A stretch of DNA of 17,845 bases from an uncultured Bacteroidia bacterium (GCA_902796455.1 CADBPH010000368.1:1-17845), one strand, 5' to 3'; counted from the first letter of the stretch, positions 1 to 8,525 are shown. Numbers and translations are program-made. The notes: a model not told the origin generated them from the sequence alone.

Positions 1-404
1 CCGTAGTCGATCCCGATGCTGCGGAGATAGGCCTGGCCGTAACTGCCGGTCGTCCGGCAGAGCGCCAGCAGCAAATGCTGCGAGGAAGCTTCGCGGCTTT
101 TCTGCCGTGTCGCTTCCATGATGGTGAGACTCAATACGTTCTGTGCTCCCCGGGAGAAGGAGATGTGTTCCAGTTCCGAGTAGGGGATATGTTCGTTGGT
201 GAAAATGCGGGTGTCGATGAATTTCTTCAGCTCCGAGGGAAGGACGTCCAGTGCGGTCAGGATTTCATAGGCCCGGTTGTCCACGTGCCGGATGATCCCG
301 AGAAAGAGGTGGTCGGGGCCGATGCCGTAGCTGCCGGTCCGCATGGCTTCCTCGCGGGAATAGCTGATAATTCCATTCAGTTCGTCTGATATCTTGATGT
401 CCAT
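1..404 (-). CDS. Clp N-domain protein, probably ClpC-like ATPase (3' part outside window)
   Basis: Reading the minus strand from the ATG at 402-404 gives 134 codons running off the left edge. The protein begins MDIKISDELNGIISYSREEA and contains GPDHLFLGII (about residues 29-38), a near match to the ClpC/ClpA N-domain signature 'GPEHLLLGLI'. A second half-repeat with SSQHLLLALC follows around residues 110-120, so the double Clp-N repeat is visible. In ClpC this domain binds adaptors and substrates and feeds the AAA+ unfoldase that works with ClpP. No AAA+ module can be seen because the gene is cut, so it could be full ClpC or a short stand-alone Clp-N protein. It is divergent from gyrA, an arrangement I recall from other Bacteroidales. 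Its -7 element lies only six bases upstream of the ATG. Confidence 0.8.
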   Translation of the reverse strand, partial: MDIKISDELNGIISYSREEAMRTGSYGIGPDHLFLGIIRHVDNRAYEILTALDVLPSELKKFIDTRIFTNEHIPYSELEHISFSRGAQNVLSLTIMEATRQKSREASSQHLLLALCRTTGSYGQAYLRSIGIDY

Positions 405-410
405 AGCGCA

Positions 411-418
411 CAAATGTA
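411..418 (-). promoter_or_regulatory. -7 element TACATTTG of the Clp N-domain gene
   Basis: The minus strand reads TACATTTG, a perfect match to the Bacteroidota -7 consensus TAnnTTTG. No convincing -33 TTG lies 19-21 bases upstream. The last G is six bases before the ATG at 404, so transcription would start within a few bases of the start codon and the mRNA would be almost leaderless. Confidence 0.45.
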
Positions 419-454
419 ATAAAAATCTTCTAGATGCCATTCCATGCCCGGGAA

Positions 455-486
455 TTTGTCCGGCTGAGATTTTTTTCTTAAATTTG
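455..486 (+). promoter_or_regulatory. gyrA operon promoter (TTTG, 20-bp spacer, TAAATTTG)
   Basis: TTTG at 455-458 and TAAATTTG at 479-486 are separated by 20 bases. This matches the Bacteroidota primary sigma factor pattern of a -33 TTTG and a -7 TAnnTTTG with a 19-21 base spacer. Transcription should start near 490, giving a leader of about 45 nt before the gyrA ATG. It is the best-formed promoter in the window. Confidence 0.6.
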
Positions 487-535
487 CATGTTTATGATAG
501 CCACTTCCAAAGTGGTGATTGAATGAATTCATTTT

Positions 536-3082
536 ATGATGGACAACGAAGAAATAAGAAGAGAAGAAGAGAAAGAAGAGGGGCTGTCCGGTGTGATCGA
601 ACAGGTCAACATCGATGAGGAAATGCGGAGTGCCTATATCGACTACTCCATGTCGGTCATCGTGTCCCGCGCCCTGCCGGATGCCCGGGACGGCCTCAAA
701 CCCGTGCAGCGCCGCGTCCTGTTCGGCATGGACGGCCTCGGCCTGAGTTATTCCGGACAGACGCGCAAATCCGCGAAGGTGGTCGGTGAAGTGCTGGGAA
801 AATACCATCCCCACGGCGATTCCAGCGTGTATGACGCCATGGCGCGCCTGGCCCAGAATTGGAACCAGCGCTATCCGCTGGTCTACGGGCAGGGGAACTT
901 CGGCTCCATGGACGGTGACCCTGTTGCGGCGATGCGATATACAGAAGCCAAGCTGGAGAAGATCACCGAATCTGTCATGGCGGACATGGACAAGCAGACG
1001 GTCGATTTCATGCTCAATTTCGACGATACGGAGCTGGAACCGACGGTCCTTCCGACCAAGGCGCCGCTGCTGTTGCTGAACGGCTCTTCCGGTATCGCGG
1101 TCGGCATGGCGACCAATATGGCTCCGCACAACCTCGGCGAGGTGTGCGACGCGATCTGCGCCTATGTGGACAATCCTGAGATTACGACGGAAGAATTGAT
1201 GAAATACATCAAGGGCCCTGATTTCCCCACGGGTGGTATCATCCAGGGAACCCAGGGAATCCGCGATGCCTACGAAACCGGGCGCGGCCGTGTCGTTGTC
1301 CGTGCCAAGACGGAAATCGAGGTGGCTGAAAACGGCCGTGAGACCATCGTCATTACGGAAATCCCGTACATGGTGAACAAGCGGGCGATGATCGAGAAGA
1401 TCGGCCAGATGGTCGAGGACAAGAAGATCGAGGGCATCACCTATATCAACGACGAGACCTCCCGCGAGGGCATCCGCGTGATCATCCGGGTCAAGCAGGG
1501 CTCCAACGCCAATGTCGTGCTGAATACGCTGTTCAAGTATACGGAACTGCAGTCCAGCTTCGCCATCAACAATGTCGCCCTGGTCAAGGGCCGGCCGATG
1601 ACGATGACGCTCAAGGACATGCTCCGCGTTTTCGTGGACTTCCGCCACGAGGTCGTGGTCCGGCGCACGCAATTCGATCTGGAGAAAGCTCGCAAGCGCG
1701 CGCACATCCTCGAAGGGTTGCTCAAAGCCATCGATGTCATCGATGAGATCATCCGGATCATCCGTGCGTCCAAGAGCGTGGATGAGGCCAAGAATCAGTT
1801 GATGGAGACCTTCGGATTTACCGAGGTCCAGGCGACGGCCATTGTCGAGATGCGCCTGCGCCAGCTGACGGGCTTGGAGCGGGAGAAGCTGCAGGCGGAA
1901 TACGACGAACTGGCCAAGTTCATCGCTTACTGCAACGAGGTTCTCTCCAGCGAGGCCATGCAGCTGCAGATTGTCAAGGATGAGACCATGGAACTCAAGG
2001 CCAAGTATGCCGACAAGCGGCGGACCGAGATTACCTTGAGCGCCGACGAGTTCAATCCGGAAGATTTCTATGCCGATGATGACGAGGTCATTACGATTTC
2101 CCATCTGGGATACATCAAGCGGACCCCGCTGACCGAATACCGGCTGCAGGCCCGGGGTGGTGTCGGCATGAAGGGGAGCACGACGCGCGACGAGGATTTC
2201 ATCGACCATATCTATGTCGCCAACATGCACAGCACCATGCTCTTCTTTACGCAGAGCGGTCGTTGCTACTGGCTGAAGGTATATGAGATTCCCGAGGGAT
2301 CCCGCGCCTCGAAAGGCCGTGCCATCCAGAACATCCTCAATATTCCGGATGATAAGATCAAGGCATACATCAATGTCCGTTCCCTCAAGGATGAAGAATA
2401 TGTGAACGGCACCTATATCATGCTGGTGACCAAGCGGGGTATCGTGAAGAAAACCTCCCTGGAGGCCTACTCCCGTCCGCGGGCGAACGGCATCAATGCC
2501 ATTACGGTCCGGGAAGGGGACGAATTGCTGGATGCCGTGCTGACCAACGGCGGCGAGCAGGTGCTGATCGCGGCCAAGAACGGACGTTGCTGCCGGTTCG
2601 AGGAAACGGATGCCCGCCCGTTGGGCAGGACTGCTTCCGGTGTCCGTGGCATCAATATTGAAGAAGATGATGAAGTAATCGGTGCGATTTCGTACGATCC
2701 GAATGCCGAAGACCATGATAATCATACGGTTCTGGTGGTCAGCGAGAATGGATACGGCAAACGCACGGATTTTGACGAGTACCGGATTACGAACCGGGGT
2801 GGAAAGGGTGTGAAGACCTTGAACATCACGGAGAAAACCGGAAAACTGGTGGCAATCAAGAATGTGACGGATGAAAACGACTTGATGATTATCAACCGTT
2901 CCGGACTGACGATCCGGATGCCGGTCGCCGATATCCGTACGGCAGGACGGGCGACGCAGGGAGTCCGGTTGATCAACATCAAGGAAGGTGATGCGATTGC
3001 CGCGGTTTCGGTCGTGACGAAGACAGAAGAAGAAGCGGACGCAGAAACGAATGAGAACAATAATGATAATTCACTCAATTAA
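536..3082 (+). CDS. gyrA: DNA gyrase subunit A
   Basis: The 848-residue product is the normal length for GyrA, the DNA breakage-reunion subunit of gyrase, which introduces negative supercoils with GyrB. The N-terminus carries [19 protein letters not shown] (residues 35-53). The quinolone-resistance region reads [10 protein letters not shown], with Ser96 and Asp100 at the positions equivalent to E. coli Ser83 and Asp87, so the classical resistance substitutions are absent. The catalytic tyrosine is Tyr135 in AAMRYTE. The C-terminal beta-pinwheel starts near residue 520. Its box reads QARGGVG at 538-544 rather than the E. coli QRRGGKG, and a second related loop reads NRGGKG near the C-terminus. 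The tail is acidic and Asn-rich. The product could in principle be ParC, but its length, the intact first section and the neighbouring genes favour GyrA. The start is one of two adjacent ATGs (536 or 539). Confidence 0.95.
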   Translation: MMDNEEIRREEEKEEGLSGVIEQVNIDEEMRSAYIDYSMSVIVSRALPDARDGLKPVQRRVLFGMDGLGLSYSGQTRKSAKVVGEVLGKYHPHGDSSVYDAMARLAQNWNQRYPLVYGQGNFGSMDGDPVAAMRYTEAKLEKITESVMADMDKQTVDFMLNFDDTELEPTVLPTKAPLLLLNGSSGIAVGMATNMAPHNLGEVCDAICAYVDNPEITTEELMKYIKGPDFPTGGIIQGTQGIRDAYETGRGRVVVRAKTEIEVAENGRETIVITEIPYMVNKRAMIEKIGQMVEDKKIEGITYINDETSREGIRVIIRVKQGSNANVVLNTLFKYTELQSSFAINNVALVKGRPMTMTLKDMLRVFVDFRHEVVVRRTQFDLEKARKRAHILEGLLKAIDVIDEIIRIIRASKSVDEAKNQLMETFGFTEVQATAIVEMRLRQLTGLEREKLQAEYDELAKFIAYCNEVLSSEAMQLQIVKDETMELKAKYADKRRTEITLSADEFNPEDFYADDDEVITISHLGYIKRTPLTEYRLQARGGVGMKGSTTRDEDFIDHIYVANMHSTMLFFTQSGRCYWLKVYEIPEGSRASKGRAIQNILNIPDDKIKAYINVRSLKDEEYVNGTYIMLVTKRGIVKKTSLEAYSRPRANGINAITVREGDELLDAVLTNGGEQVLIAAKNGRCCRFEETDARPLGRTASGVRGINIEEDDEVIGAISYDPNAEDHDNHTVLVVSENGYGKRTDFDEYRITNRGGKGVKTLNITEKTGKLVAIKNVTDENDLMIINRSGLTIRMPVADIRTAGRATQGVRLINIKEGDAIAAVSVVTKTEEEADAETNENNNDNSLN

Positions 3083-3089
3083 TAAGACC

Positions 3090-4376
3090 ATGAAGAAATT
3101 GATGATCGCTGTGGCAATCCTCGCAGGTTTGCAGGTTGCCCAGGCACAACCCAAGTCTGTAACCGATTCCAAAAAGGCTATCGAGACTGCGCTTTCTGCC
3201 GCACAGAACGCCAAGAAGGCCACCAAGGCTTCTACCTGGCTCAAGTTGGGCGAAGCGTATGTCAAGGCTTACGATGCTCCTATCGGCAACATCTGGTCCG
3301 GTGCTTCCAAGCAGGATCTCGCGCTGGTGATGGGAAATGAGAAACCTTCCACGACCGAAACTGTCGTCCTTAACGGCGAGCAGATGACCAAGGAAGTGTA
3401 TGCGGACAAGAATCTGTATTTCCGTGGAAACGGCCAGCTCGCCATCATCGAGGTGACCCAGACTGCGGACAAGGATGCGCTGGTCAAGGCTGCGGAGGCT
3501 TATCAGAAAGCGTATTCGCTGGATAACAAAAAGAGCAAGGACGTTGTCGAAGCCCTGAAAGGAATCTCCGGCAAATTGGTCCAGGATGCCTACAACCAGT
3601 ACAGCCTCGGCAATCCTGCCGCTGCGAGCGAGCTGTTCGAGAAGGCGGCCAATGTCGTCTCCGGCGCGCCGGTGAGCAAGATTGATACCAACAGCATTTA
3701 CAACGCCGGTTTCACCGCTTTGAATGCCAAGGATAACGAACGCGCGAAGAAGTTCTTCGAGCAGTGCTACAAGTTGGGCTATTACTCCGAGAACGGAGCC
3801 ATTTTCGCCAAACTTGCCGAGATCGATCCCACCAAGGCCAAGCAGTATCTTGAGGAAGGTTTCGAGAAGTATCCTGCCAGCCAGGAAATCCTGATCGGCC
3901 TGATCAACTACTATGTCGGTTCCGGCGAAAGCACCGACCGTCTGTTCGAATTGCTCGATAAGGCGAAAGCCAATGAGCCGAACAACTCTTCCCTCTATTA
4001 TGTCGAGGGGAACATCCGCAGCAAACTCGGGGACAATGCCGCCGCCGTCGCTGCTTACCGCAAGTGCAACGAGATCGATCCGAACAACGCGTTCGGTTAT
4101 ATCGGAGAAGGAATCCTCCATTATAACGAGGCGCTGGATATCCAGACCAAAGCCCAGACCGAACAGGATGATGCGAAATACATGGCGATTGTCGAGCAGT
4201 TTGAAAAGGCTTTGAAAGATTGCCTCCCTCCGTTCGAGAAAGCTTTCGAGGTCACCAAGGACAACGAGATCAAGAAGAGCATTGCCGAGTATCTGAAGCA
4301 GGTGTACTTCCGTTTCCGTGACCAGGATCCTTCTTACGAGACGAAGTATAAATACTACTCCGAATACGGCCAGTAG
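3090..4376 (+). CDS. Secreted tetratricopeptide-repeat protein
   Basis: A 428-residue protein begins seven bases after the gyrA stop, so it is probably co-transcribed with gyrA. The start at 3090 is chosen because it gives a clean signal peptide, MKKLMIAVAILAGLQVAQAQ, with probable cleavage after AQA. An in-frame ATG at 3051 inside gyrA would bury this signal. The mature protein is a helical repeat array. TPR-like units are clearest around SLYYVEGNIRSKLGDNAAAV and ALNAKDNERAKKFFEQCYKLG, with further degenerate units before and after. No catalytic motif is visible, and a periplasmic protein-protein interaction role is inferred only from the fold. A secreted TPR protein following gyrA is, as far as I recall, a recurring arrangement in Bacteroidales. 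A strong terminator follows 20 bases downstream. Confidence 0.85.
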   Translation: MKKLMIAVAILAGLQVAQAQPKSVTDSKKAIETALSAAQNAKKATKASTWLKLGEAYVKAYDAPIGNIWSGASKQDLALVMGNEKPSTTETVVLNGEQMTKEVYADKNLYFRGNGQLAIIEVTQTADKDALVKAAEAYQKAYSLDNKKSKDVVEALKGISGKLVQDAYNQYSLGNPAAASELFEKAANVVSGAPVSKIDTNSIYNAGFTALNAKDNERAKKFFEQCYKLGYYSENGAIFAKLAEIDPTKAKQYLEEGFEKYPASQEILIGLINYYVGSGESTDRLFELLDKAKANEPNNSSLYYVEGNIRSKLGDNAAAVAAYRKCNEIDPNNAFGYIGEGILHYNEALDIQTKAQTEQDDAKYMAIVEQFEKALKDCLPPFEKAFEVTKDNEIKKSIAEYLKQVYFRFRDQDPSYETKYKYYSEYGQ

Positions 4377-4396
4377 TATTTCTCGCTAAATGATTT

Positions 4397-4434
4397 CGAG
4401 GCCATCCGTCTGCACGGGTGGCCTCGATTTTTTT
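4397..4434 (+). terminator. Intrinsic terminator of gyrA-TPR operon
   Basis: CGAGGCCA at 4397-4404 pairs perfectly with TGGCCTCG at 4419-4426. An inner CCGT/ACGG stem continues it across one T.G wobble, and the loop is CTGC. An A and seven Ts follow at 4427-4434. This is a strong Rho-independent terminator on the plus strand. On the minus strand the same hairpin is followed only by AAATCATTT, so it would be at best a weak terminator for phoH, whose stop is 16 bases away. Confidence 0.9.
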
Positions 4435-4450
4435 CGTGCGGAAAGCGCCG

Positions 4451-5407
4451 CTACTGTCCTTCCTCGGTTTTCCGGCGGTTGTCGAAAGCTTTGACGATTT
4501 TCCCGACAAGGGGGTGGCGGACTATGTCGGCACTGGAGAAAAAGATGGTACTGATTCCTTTGATATCCTTCACCAGTTCGATGCCTTTGAGCAGCCCGGA
4601 ATCTTCCTTGTTCGGGAGGTCTACCTGGCTGGCATCTCCCGTCACAATGAATTTGGCATTCGGACCCATACGGGTCAGGAACATCTTGAGCTGCCCCATG
4701 TTGGTGTTTTGCGCCTCATCCAGGATGACGCAGGCCCGGTCCAGGGTGCGGCCGCGCATGTAGGCGAGGGGAGCGATCTGGATCGTCCCGTCACTCATGA
4801 AATCCTGCAGTTTCTTGGAAGGGATCATGTCGCCGAGCGCGTCGTATAACGGCTGGAGGTACGGGTCCAGTTTGTCTTTCAGGTCACCCGGCAGGAAGCC
4901 CAGGCGTTCCCCGGCCTCGACCGCCGGCCGCGTCAGGATGATCCGTTTGATTTCCCGGTTTTTCAAAGCCCTGACAGCCATGGCGATTGCGATATAAGTC
5001 TTGCCGGTTCCGGCCGGACCGACCGCAAAGATCAGGTCACTGTCAAAATAGGCTTTGACCATGTCCTGCTGCGTCTTGTTCCGGGCCTTGATCGGCTTGC
5101 CATCCGTCCCGTGGACGATGACGGCATCCCCGCTCAGCTTGAATCTATCGGGAGCCGACTCTCCGTCGAAGACCGCTTCCACATCGTATACGGTCAGGTT
5201 GAGTTTGTGTTTGCGGCGTTCGATCAATTCGCCCAGCCGGATGCTGAATTCCTCGATTTGAGATTCTTTCCCGTCCAGGATCAATTCATCTCCCCTCGCG
5301 ACAACCCGCAGTCCGGGGAAATAGGTACAGAATTCTTCCAGGATTCTGTTTCCGACACCGTAAATTTCTATCGGGTCGATGGCTTCCAGTTTGATGGTAC
5401 GTTTCAT
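4451..5407 (-). CDS. phoH: PhoH-like P-loop ATPase
   Basis: The 318-residue product is the usual length for chromosomal PhoH/PhoL proteins, cytoplasmic ATPases often linked to RNA metabolism and stress. The exact substrate is unsettled in the family. The Walker A motif is GPAGTGKT (residues 130-137) and the Walker B is VILDEAQN (227-234). These are followed by the PhoH-typical FLTRMG and VTGDASQVDLP (sensor-like region, 256-265). The first 100 residues form the small N-terminal domain found in this subfamily. It is the last gene of a minus-strand operon: the ATG at 5405-5407 lies six bases after the capA-like stop. The A-rich TTAAGAAAAC before the start is typical of Bacteroidota initiation sites without a Shine-Dalgarno. 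Confidence 0.92.
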   Translation of the reverse strand: MKRTIKLEAIDPIEIYGVGNRILEEFCTYFPGLRVVARGDELILDGKESQIEEFSIRLGELIERRKHKLNLTVYDVEAVFDGESAPDRFKLSGDAVIVHGTDGKPIKARNKTQQDMVKAYFDSDLIFAVGPAGTGKTYIAIAMAVRALKNREIKRIILTRPAVEAGERLGFLPGDLKDKLDPYLQPLYDALGDMIPSKKLQDFMSDGTIQIAPLAYMRGRTLDRACVILDEAQNTNMGQLKMFLTRMGPNAKFIVTGDASQVDLPNKEDSGLLKGIELVKDIKGISTIFFSSADIVRHPLVGKIVKAFDNRRKTEEGQ

Positions 5408-5413
5408 GTTTTC

Positions 5414-6526
5414 TTAATCCTTTATTCCGGTAGCTGCCTTGACTCGGTTATATGTCTGAATCATATTATCATAGTCGGACGGATCTCTCCACAGATCCCG
5501 TTTCCCGATGAAATCCCTGACCGCAAGTGCCTGGTAGGTGTCTGTCAGGCAGCCGGGCTGGGAACACCATAGATAATCCGCGCGCGGGGGCAGCATGTGC
5601 AATTCCCCGAACCGGTCTCTCGTCACCCTCAGGGTTACGAACAATTCCAGTCGGGTATTCGGGGCGGTCATGTTGGATACCAGGTTCCCCAGGGAGTAGA
5701 ACACCGGAACCTCCCGGCCGGGGGTCTTGATCAAGCCGGCATCCTGTACGACGTGGGGGTGGGCTCCGATGATGGCATCGACCCCTTGCCCGGCCAGCCA
5801 CAGGGCGAACGCTTCTTGTTCCGGGTCATGGCGGAGGCGGTATTCCGTCCCCCAGTGCGGGAGCGCGATGATGAGATCCACGTTCCGGCGGCGGGCCCTC
5901 CGGATGGCGGCGCAAATGTCTTCCTTGTCCATCCCGTTGATTTTCGGCCAGGCGGACGTGGCTTTCTGGTTGGTCCCGTAGGTGAAGTTGATCAATGCGA
6001 TCCGGATTCCTTTGACGGCCATGACCAGCGGGTTGGATGCGGTGTCCGCCGCGGCGTCTTCCGCAGTCCCGGTAATCCGGATATGCCGTTCCTGTTCCAT
6101 TTCCCGGTAACGCTGCAGGGTCCGCACCAGGCCGCTCTTCCCCTTGTCCAGGATGTGATTGTTGGCCGTCAGGAACACATCGACGCCACAGTCGGCAGCG
6201 TATCGGGGATAGGATTCGGGGGTAGAAAAGGCTGGGTAACCGGTATAGGGCTCCCCGGCCAGGGTGAATTCCATGTTGACGACTGCCAGGTCGGCGCGCT
6301 CCAGATAGCTCCGCACCGGCTCCAGGAACGTCCGGTGGTCATATTCGAGCTGCCGTTTGTGCATCATCAGGTCTCCGCCGAACAAAAGGGTCACCGTATC
6401 CTGCCGGAACAGCGGCCTCAGGGACGAGAAACTTTCTTTCCAAGGGATATAGAGCTCTTGTGCATGCAAGGGCATCACGCCCAGGCAGACAAGCAGAAAG
6501 AAAAGAATGCCTTTGCTTTTCCTCAT
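5414..6526 (-). CDS. CapA-family (PGA_cap) metallophosphoesterase-like exported protein
   Basis: A 370-residue protein with an N-terminal signal peptide (about residues 1-23, ending PLHAQ) and the calcineurin-like fold of the CapA/PgsA family. All the characteristic metal-site motifs are present: GDLMMHK (51-57), NMEFTL (84-89), NNHILDKG (122-129), HWGTEYR (224-230) and GAHPHV (254-259). Founding members take part in poly-gamma-glutamate capsule production, but no capB or capC homologue is nearby, so a capsule role is not supported here. An extracytoplasmic hydrolase of unknown substrate is a safer call. The start lies one base after the DUF389 stop (TAG-C-ATG), which implies tight translational coupling. 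The C-terminal 60 residues (DYLWCSQPG onward) extend beyond the core fold. Confidence 0.87.
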   Translation of the reverse strand: MRKSKGILFFLLVCLGVMPLHAQELYIPWKESFSSLRPLFRQDTVTLLFGGDLMMHKRQLEYDHRTFLEPVRSYLERADLAVVNMEFTLAGEPYTGYPAFSTPESYPRYAADCGVDVFLTANNHILDKGKSGLVRTLQRYREMEQERHIRITGTAEDAAADTASNPLVMAVKGIRIALINFTYGTNQKATSAWPKINGMDKEDICAAIRRARRRNVDLIIALPHWGTEYRLRHDPEQEAFALWLAGQGVDAIIGAHPHVVQDAGLIKTPGREVPVFYSLGNLVSNMTAPNTRLELFVTLRVTRDRFGELHMLPPRADYLWCSQPGCLTDTYQALAVRDFIGKRDLWRDPSDYDNMIQTYNRVKAATGIKD

Positions 6527-6527
6527 G

Positions 6528-7871
6528 CTAGCGGGGGTTGAGGACGACGACCGTACTGTCCGAGAGGCGGATCTTCAGCCATTCCTCCATCTTCTCCAAG
6601 CGGCTTTTGGCAAGCGGCTCCTGCGTCCGGGTCAGGATCATGATCCGGTTTTGCGGCCGGAGGCTGTCGGCTTGCATGCTGGCCCCTTTCCCGATGAAAA
6701 CCTCCTGGACTTCAGGATATTGGCTGATCATTTCCCGTGTAATCTGCGCGTAGGGAATCTCCGTCGCCTGGAGGCGGGCCAGCTCCGTCTGGAGCATCCG
6801 GATTTCGGTTTCTCGTTTGCGCAGTTCGTTGTCTGTCCGCTCGTAAATCCCTTTTACCAATTTCTCGGAAGCGTCATTCCCTTGCACTTCTGTGAGATGC
6901 TCCTTGAATTCCAACTGGCTCTGGTCGAAACCGTATTTCTGCGCGGCGGCCAGGATGGTGTTCCGGTCGGCGGCGGTCAGTGTCCCTCCCGTCAGGTAAA
7001 GCGTGATTTTCCCATGCCGGGGATCCACGGTGTAATCAGAAATATAGGAATTGCTGAGGTATTTGGATTCTGCGATGAAATTAAAGGCCCCTTGCTTGAA
7101 TTGGTTGTCCCGGATCATCAGGAAGGCGGACCAGATACTGGGGATGATGAAGAGGATCAACATCAGGGTGATCAGGGATTTCCTGCGTTTGCCAATCTGC
7201 TCGTCCTGATATACGACTTCTTTGAATTTCAAGTATTTGACGGCCAAGAAAGTCGCCAGGGAAATGAAAATGCCGTTGATGCAGAACAGGTACAGCGCGC
7301 CGAAAAAGTACCGGAAATTCAAAATGGAAAGGCCATATCCCGCCGTGCACAGCGGCGGCATGAGCGCCGTCGCGATGGCGACACCGGAGAGGACGGTCCC
7401 TTTTTCCTTCCGGCTGATTTCAAAGATGCCGGCAAGACCGCCGAACAGGGCGATGACAACGTCGTAAATGGTTGGATTCGTGCGGGCAAGGAGTTCTGTC
7501 GGGTTGGCCAGCCGCAAAGGGGTGATCAGGAAGTACAGGAAGGATGCGGTGAGGGAGATGACGACCATGACCAGCAGGTTCTTGGCACTTTCTCCAATCA
7601 ATTGGGTATCATTCGTTCCCAGTCCGAGCCCCAGACCGATGATCGGTCCCATCAGCGGGGAAATGAGCATGGCGCCGATGATGACTGCGGTGGAATTGAC
7701 ATTCAGGCCGACCGAAGCGATGATGATCGAGAAGGCGAGAATCCAGACATTCACCCCGCGGAAATAGATGTTCCTCCGGATGCTGGCCGCCGCCTCTTCC
7801 GTATCGATATATTCGCTGATGTTGGTCAGGTAATGCAAGGTTGCCTTAAACCGGTCCTTTGAATTTGCCAT
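6528..7871 (-). CDS. DUF389 multi-pass membrane protein
   Basis: The 447-residue product has an N-terminal membrane half (about residues 40-255, roughly six helices) carrying the DUF389 signatures GAMLISPLMGPIIGLGLG (66-83) and GVAIATALMPPLCTAGYG (163-180). The C-terminal half is soluble. It holds a basic patch after helix five (GKRRKS), a probable periplasmic domain and a charged, likely coiled-coil segment (TDNELRKRETEIRMLQTEL, about 345-363). DUF389 has no established function, and transport is only a guess from topology. It is the first gene of the DUF389-capA-phoH operon. A TAAATTTG -7 element at 7901-7908 on the minus strand leaves a leader of about 26 nt. Confidence 0.88.
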   Translation of the reverse strand: MANSKDRFKATLHYLTNISEYIDTEEAAASIRRNIYFRGVNVWILAFSIIIASVGLNVNSTAVIIGAMLISPLMGPIIGLGLGLGTNDTQLIGESAKNLLVMVVISLTASFLYFLITPLRLANPTELLARTNPTIYDVVIALFGGLAGIFEISRKEKGTVLSGVAIATALMPPLCTAGYGLSILNFRYFFGALYLFCINGIFISLATFLAVKYLKFKEVVYQDEQIGKRRKSLITLMLILFIIPSIWSAFLMIRDNQFKQGAFNFIAESKYLSNSYISDYTVDPRHGKITLYLTGGTLTAADRNTILAAAQKYGFDQSQLEFKEHLTEVQGNDASEKLVKGIYERTDNELRKRETEIRMLQTELARLQATEIPYAQITREMISQYPEVQEVFIGKGASMQADSLRPQNRIMILTRTQEPLAKSRLEKMEEWLKIRLSDSTVVVLNPR

Positions 7872-7900
7872 GCGTTTTCCTTTTTCAGTGCTTAACCTGA

Positions 7901-7908
7901 CAAATTTA
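7901..7908 (-). promoter_or_regulatory. -7 element TAAATTTG for the DUF389-capA-phoH operon
   Basis: The minus strand reads TAAATTTG, a perfect TAnnTTTG match, 30 bases before the DUF389 ATG. A -33 TTG at the expected spacing is not obvious. Where it should lie, the DNA is occupied by the divergent -7 element at 7922-7929. Confidence 0.45.
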
Positions 7909-7921
7909 ATGAATAATTTGG

Positions 7922-7929
7922 TAAATTTG
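7922..7929 (+). promoter_or_regulatory. -7 element TAAATTTG for the SPOR-leuS-yitT operon
   Basis: TAAATTTG lies 37 bases upstream of the SPOR lipoprotein ATG, predicting a start near 7933 and a leader of about 34 nt. No clean -33 TTG is present at 19-21 bases. The element sits back to back with the -7 element of the divergent DUF389 operon, so the two promoters should compete for polymerase. Confidence 0.5.
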
Positions 7930-7966
7930 CACGAATATACACTTTTAGGCTTTGATTCGTCAGATT

Positions 7967-8521
7967 ATGAAAAAATGGATCGCAGGCATGCTGGTCGTGA
8001 CGGTAATGTGCACCACCGGCTGCGACTTGATGCGGAAGCTGGCCGGTCGGCCCACCTCGGATGAAATAGCCGCCAAGCGGACGGAGATCCTGCGCCGGCA
8101 GGCGCTGCAGAAGCAGCAGGCGGATTCGGCTGCACAGGCGCAAAAAGCGGCGGCCGATACGGCGAAACCGGTCGCCGTACCGCAGGCCCCCAAGGAGAAA
8201 GCAGAGCCTGTTCCTGCCGGAAATACTGCTGCGAAAGCCTCTTCCGTGGTCATGCAACCGTCCTCTTCCGTGAAAAAAGAGGGCCTGGATCACAAATATT
8301 ACGTTATCGTCGGTTCGTTCAAGGAAAAAGCCAATGCGGAGCAATTCCTCTCGAAGTTTGAAGAGAAAGGCCATCACGGGGCATTGGTGCCGCTGAAAGG
8401 AGGCTTGACGGCAGTCGCGGCGGCCTATGCCGATACGCGGGAGGACGCCCTGGCGGTTTTTGAACGGGTCCGCACAGAGAAATTCTGCCCCTCGGACGCC
8501 TGGGTCTTGATCAATGAATAA
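7967..8521 (+). CDS. SPOR-domain lipoprotein
   Basis: A 184-residue protein. The ATG at 7967 is preferred over an upstream in-frame TTG (7952) because it gives a short lipoprotein signal, MKKWIAGMLVVTVMCTTGC, with the lipidated cysteine at residue 19 followed by Asp. A long Ala/Gln/Lys-rich, low-complexity linker follows (about residues 35-108). The C-terminus is a SPOR domain starting YYVIVGSF (111-118) and running to the end. SPOR domains bind denuded peptidoglycan glycans, often at the division site, so the protein probably tethers the membrane to septal or otherwise remodelled wall. It is the first gene of the operon, and its stop lies just before the next gene. Confidence 0.85.
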   Translation: MKKWIAGMLVVTVMCTTGCDLMRKLAGRPTSDEIAAKRTEILRRQALQKQQADSAAQAQKAAADTAKPVAVPQAPKEKAEPVPAGNTAAKASSVVMQPSSSVKKEGLDHKYYVIVGSFKEKANAEQFLSKFEEKGHHGALVPLKGGLTAVAAAYADTREDALAVFERVRTEKFCPSDAWVLINE

Positions 8522-8525
8522 GGAC

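Noticed and set aside
940..945. Possible disruption of the GyrA active site
   Set aside because: Checked: AAMRYTE with Tyr135 is intact, and the quinolone-region Ser96 and Asp100 are the susceptible-type residues.
377..2725. 782-codon open frame on the minus strand opposite gyrA
   Set aside because: It lies entirely against a gene with unmistakable GyrA motifs, shows no recognisable domain, is rich in Arg, His, Asp and Gly as expected from an antisense frame of biased codons, and has no promoter or start context of its own.
5597..6541. 314-codon plus-strand open frame opposite the CapA-like gene
   Set aside because: All CapA-family metal motifs are on the minus strand; this frame is a shadow.
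6507..7862. 451-codon plus-strand open frame opposite the DUF389 gene
   Set aside because: The minus strand carries clear membrane helices and DUF389 signatures; the plus frame is hydrophilic and without recognisable motifs.
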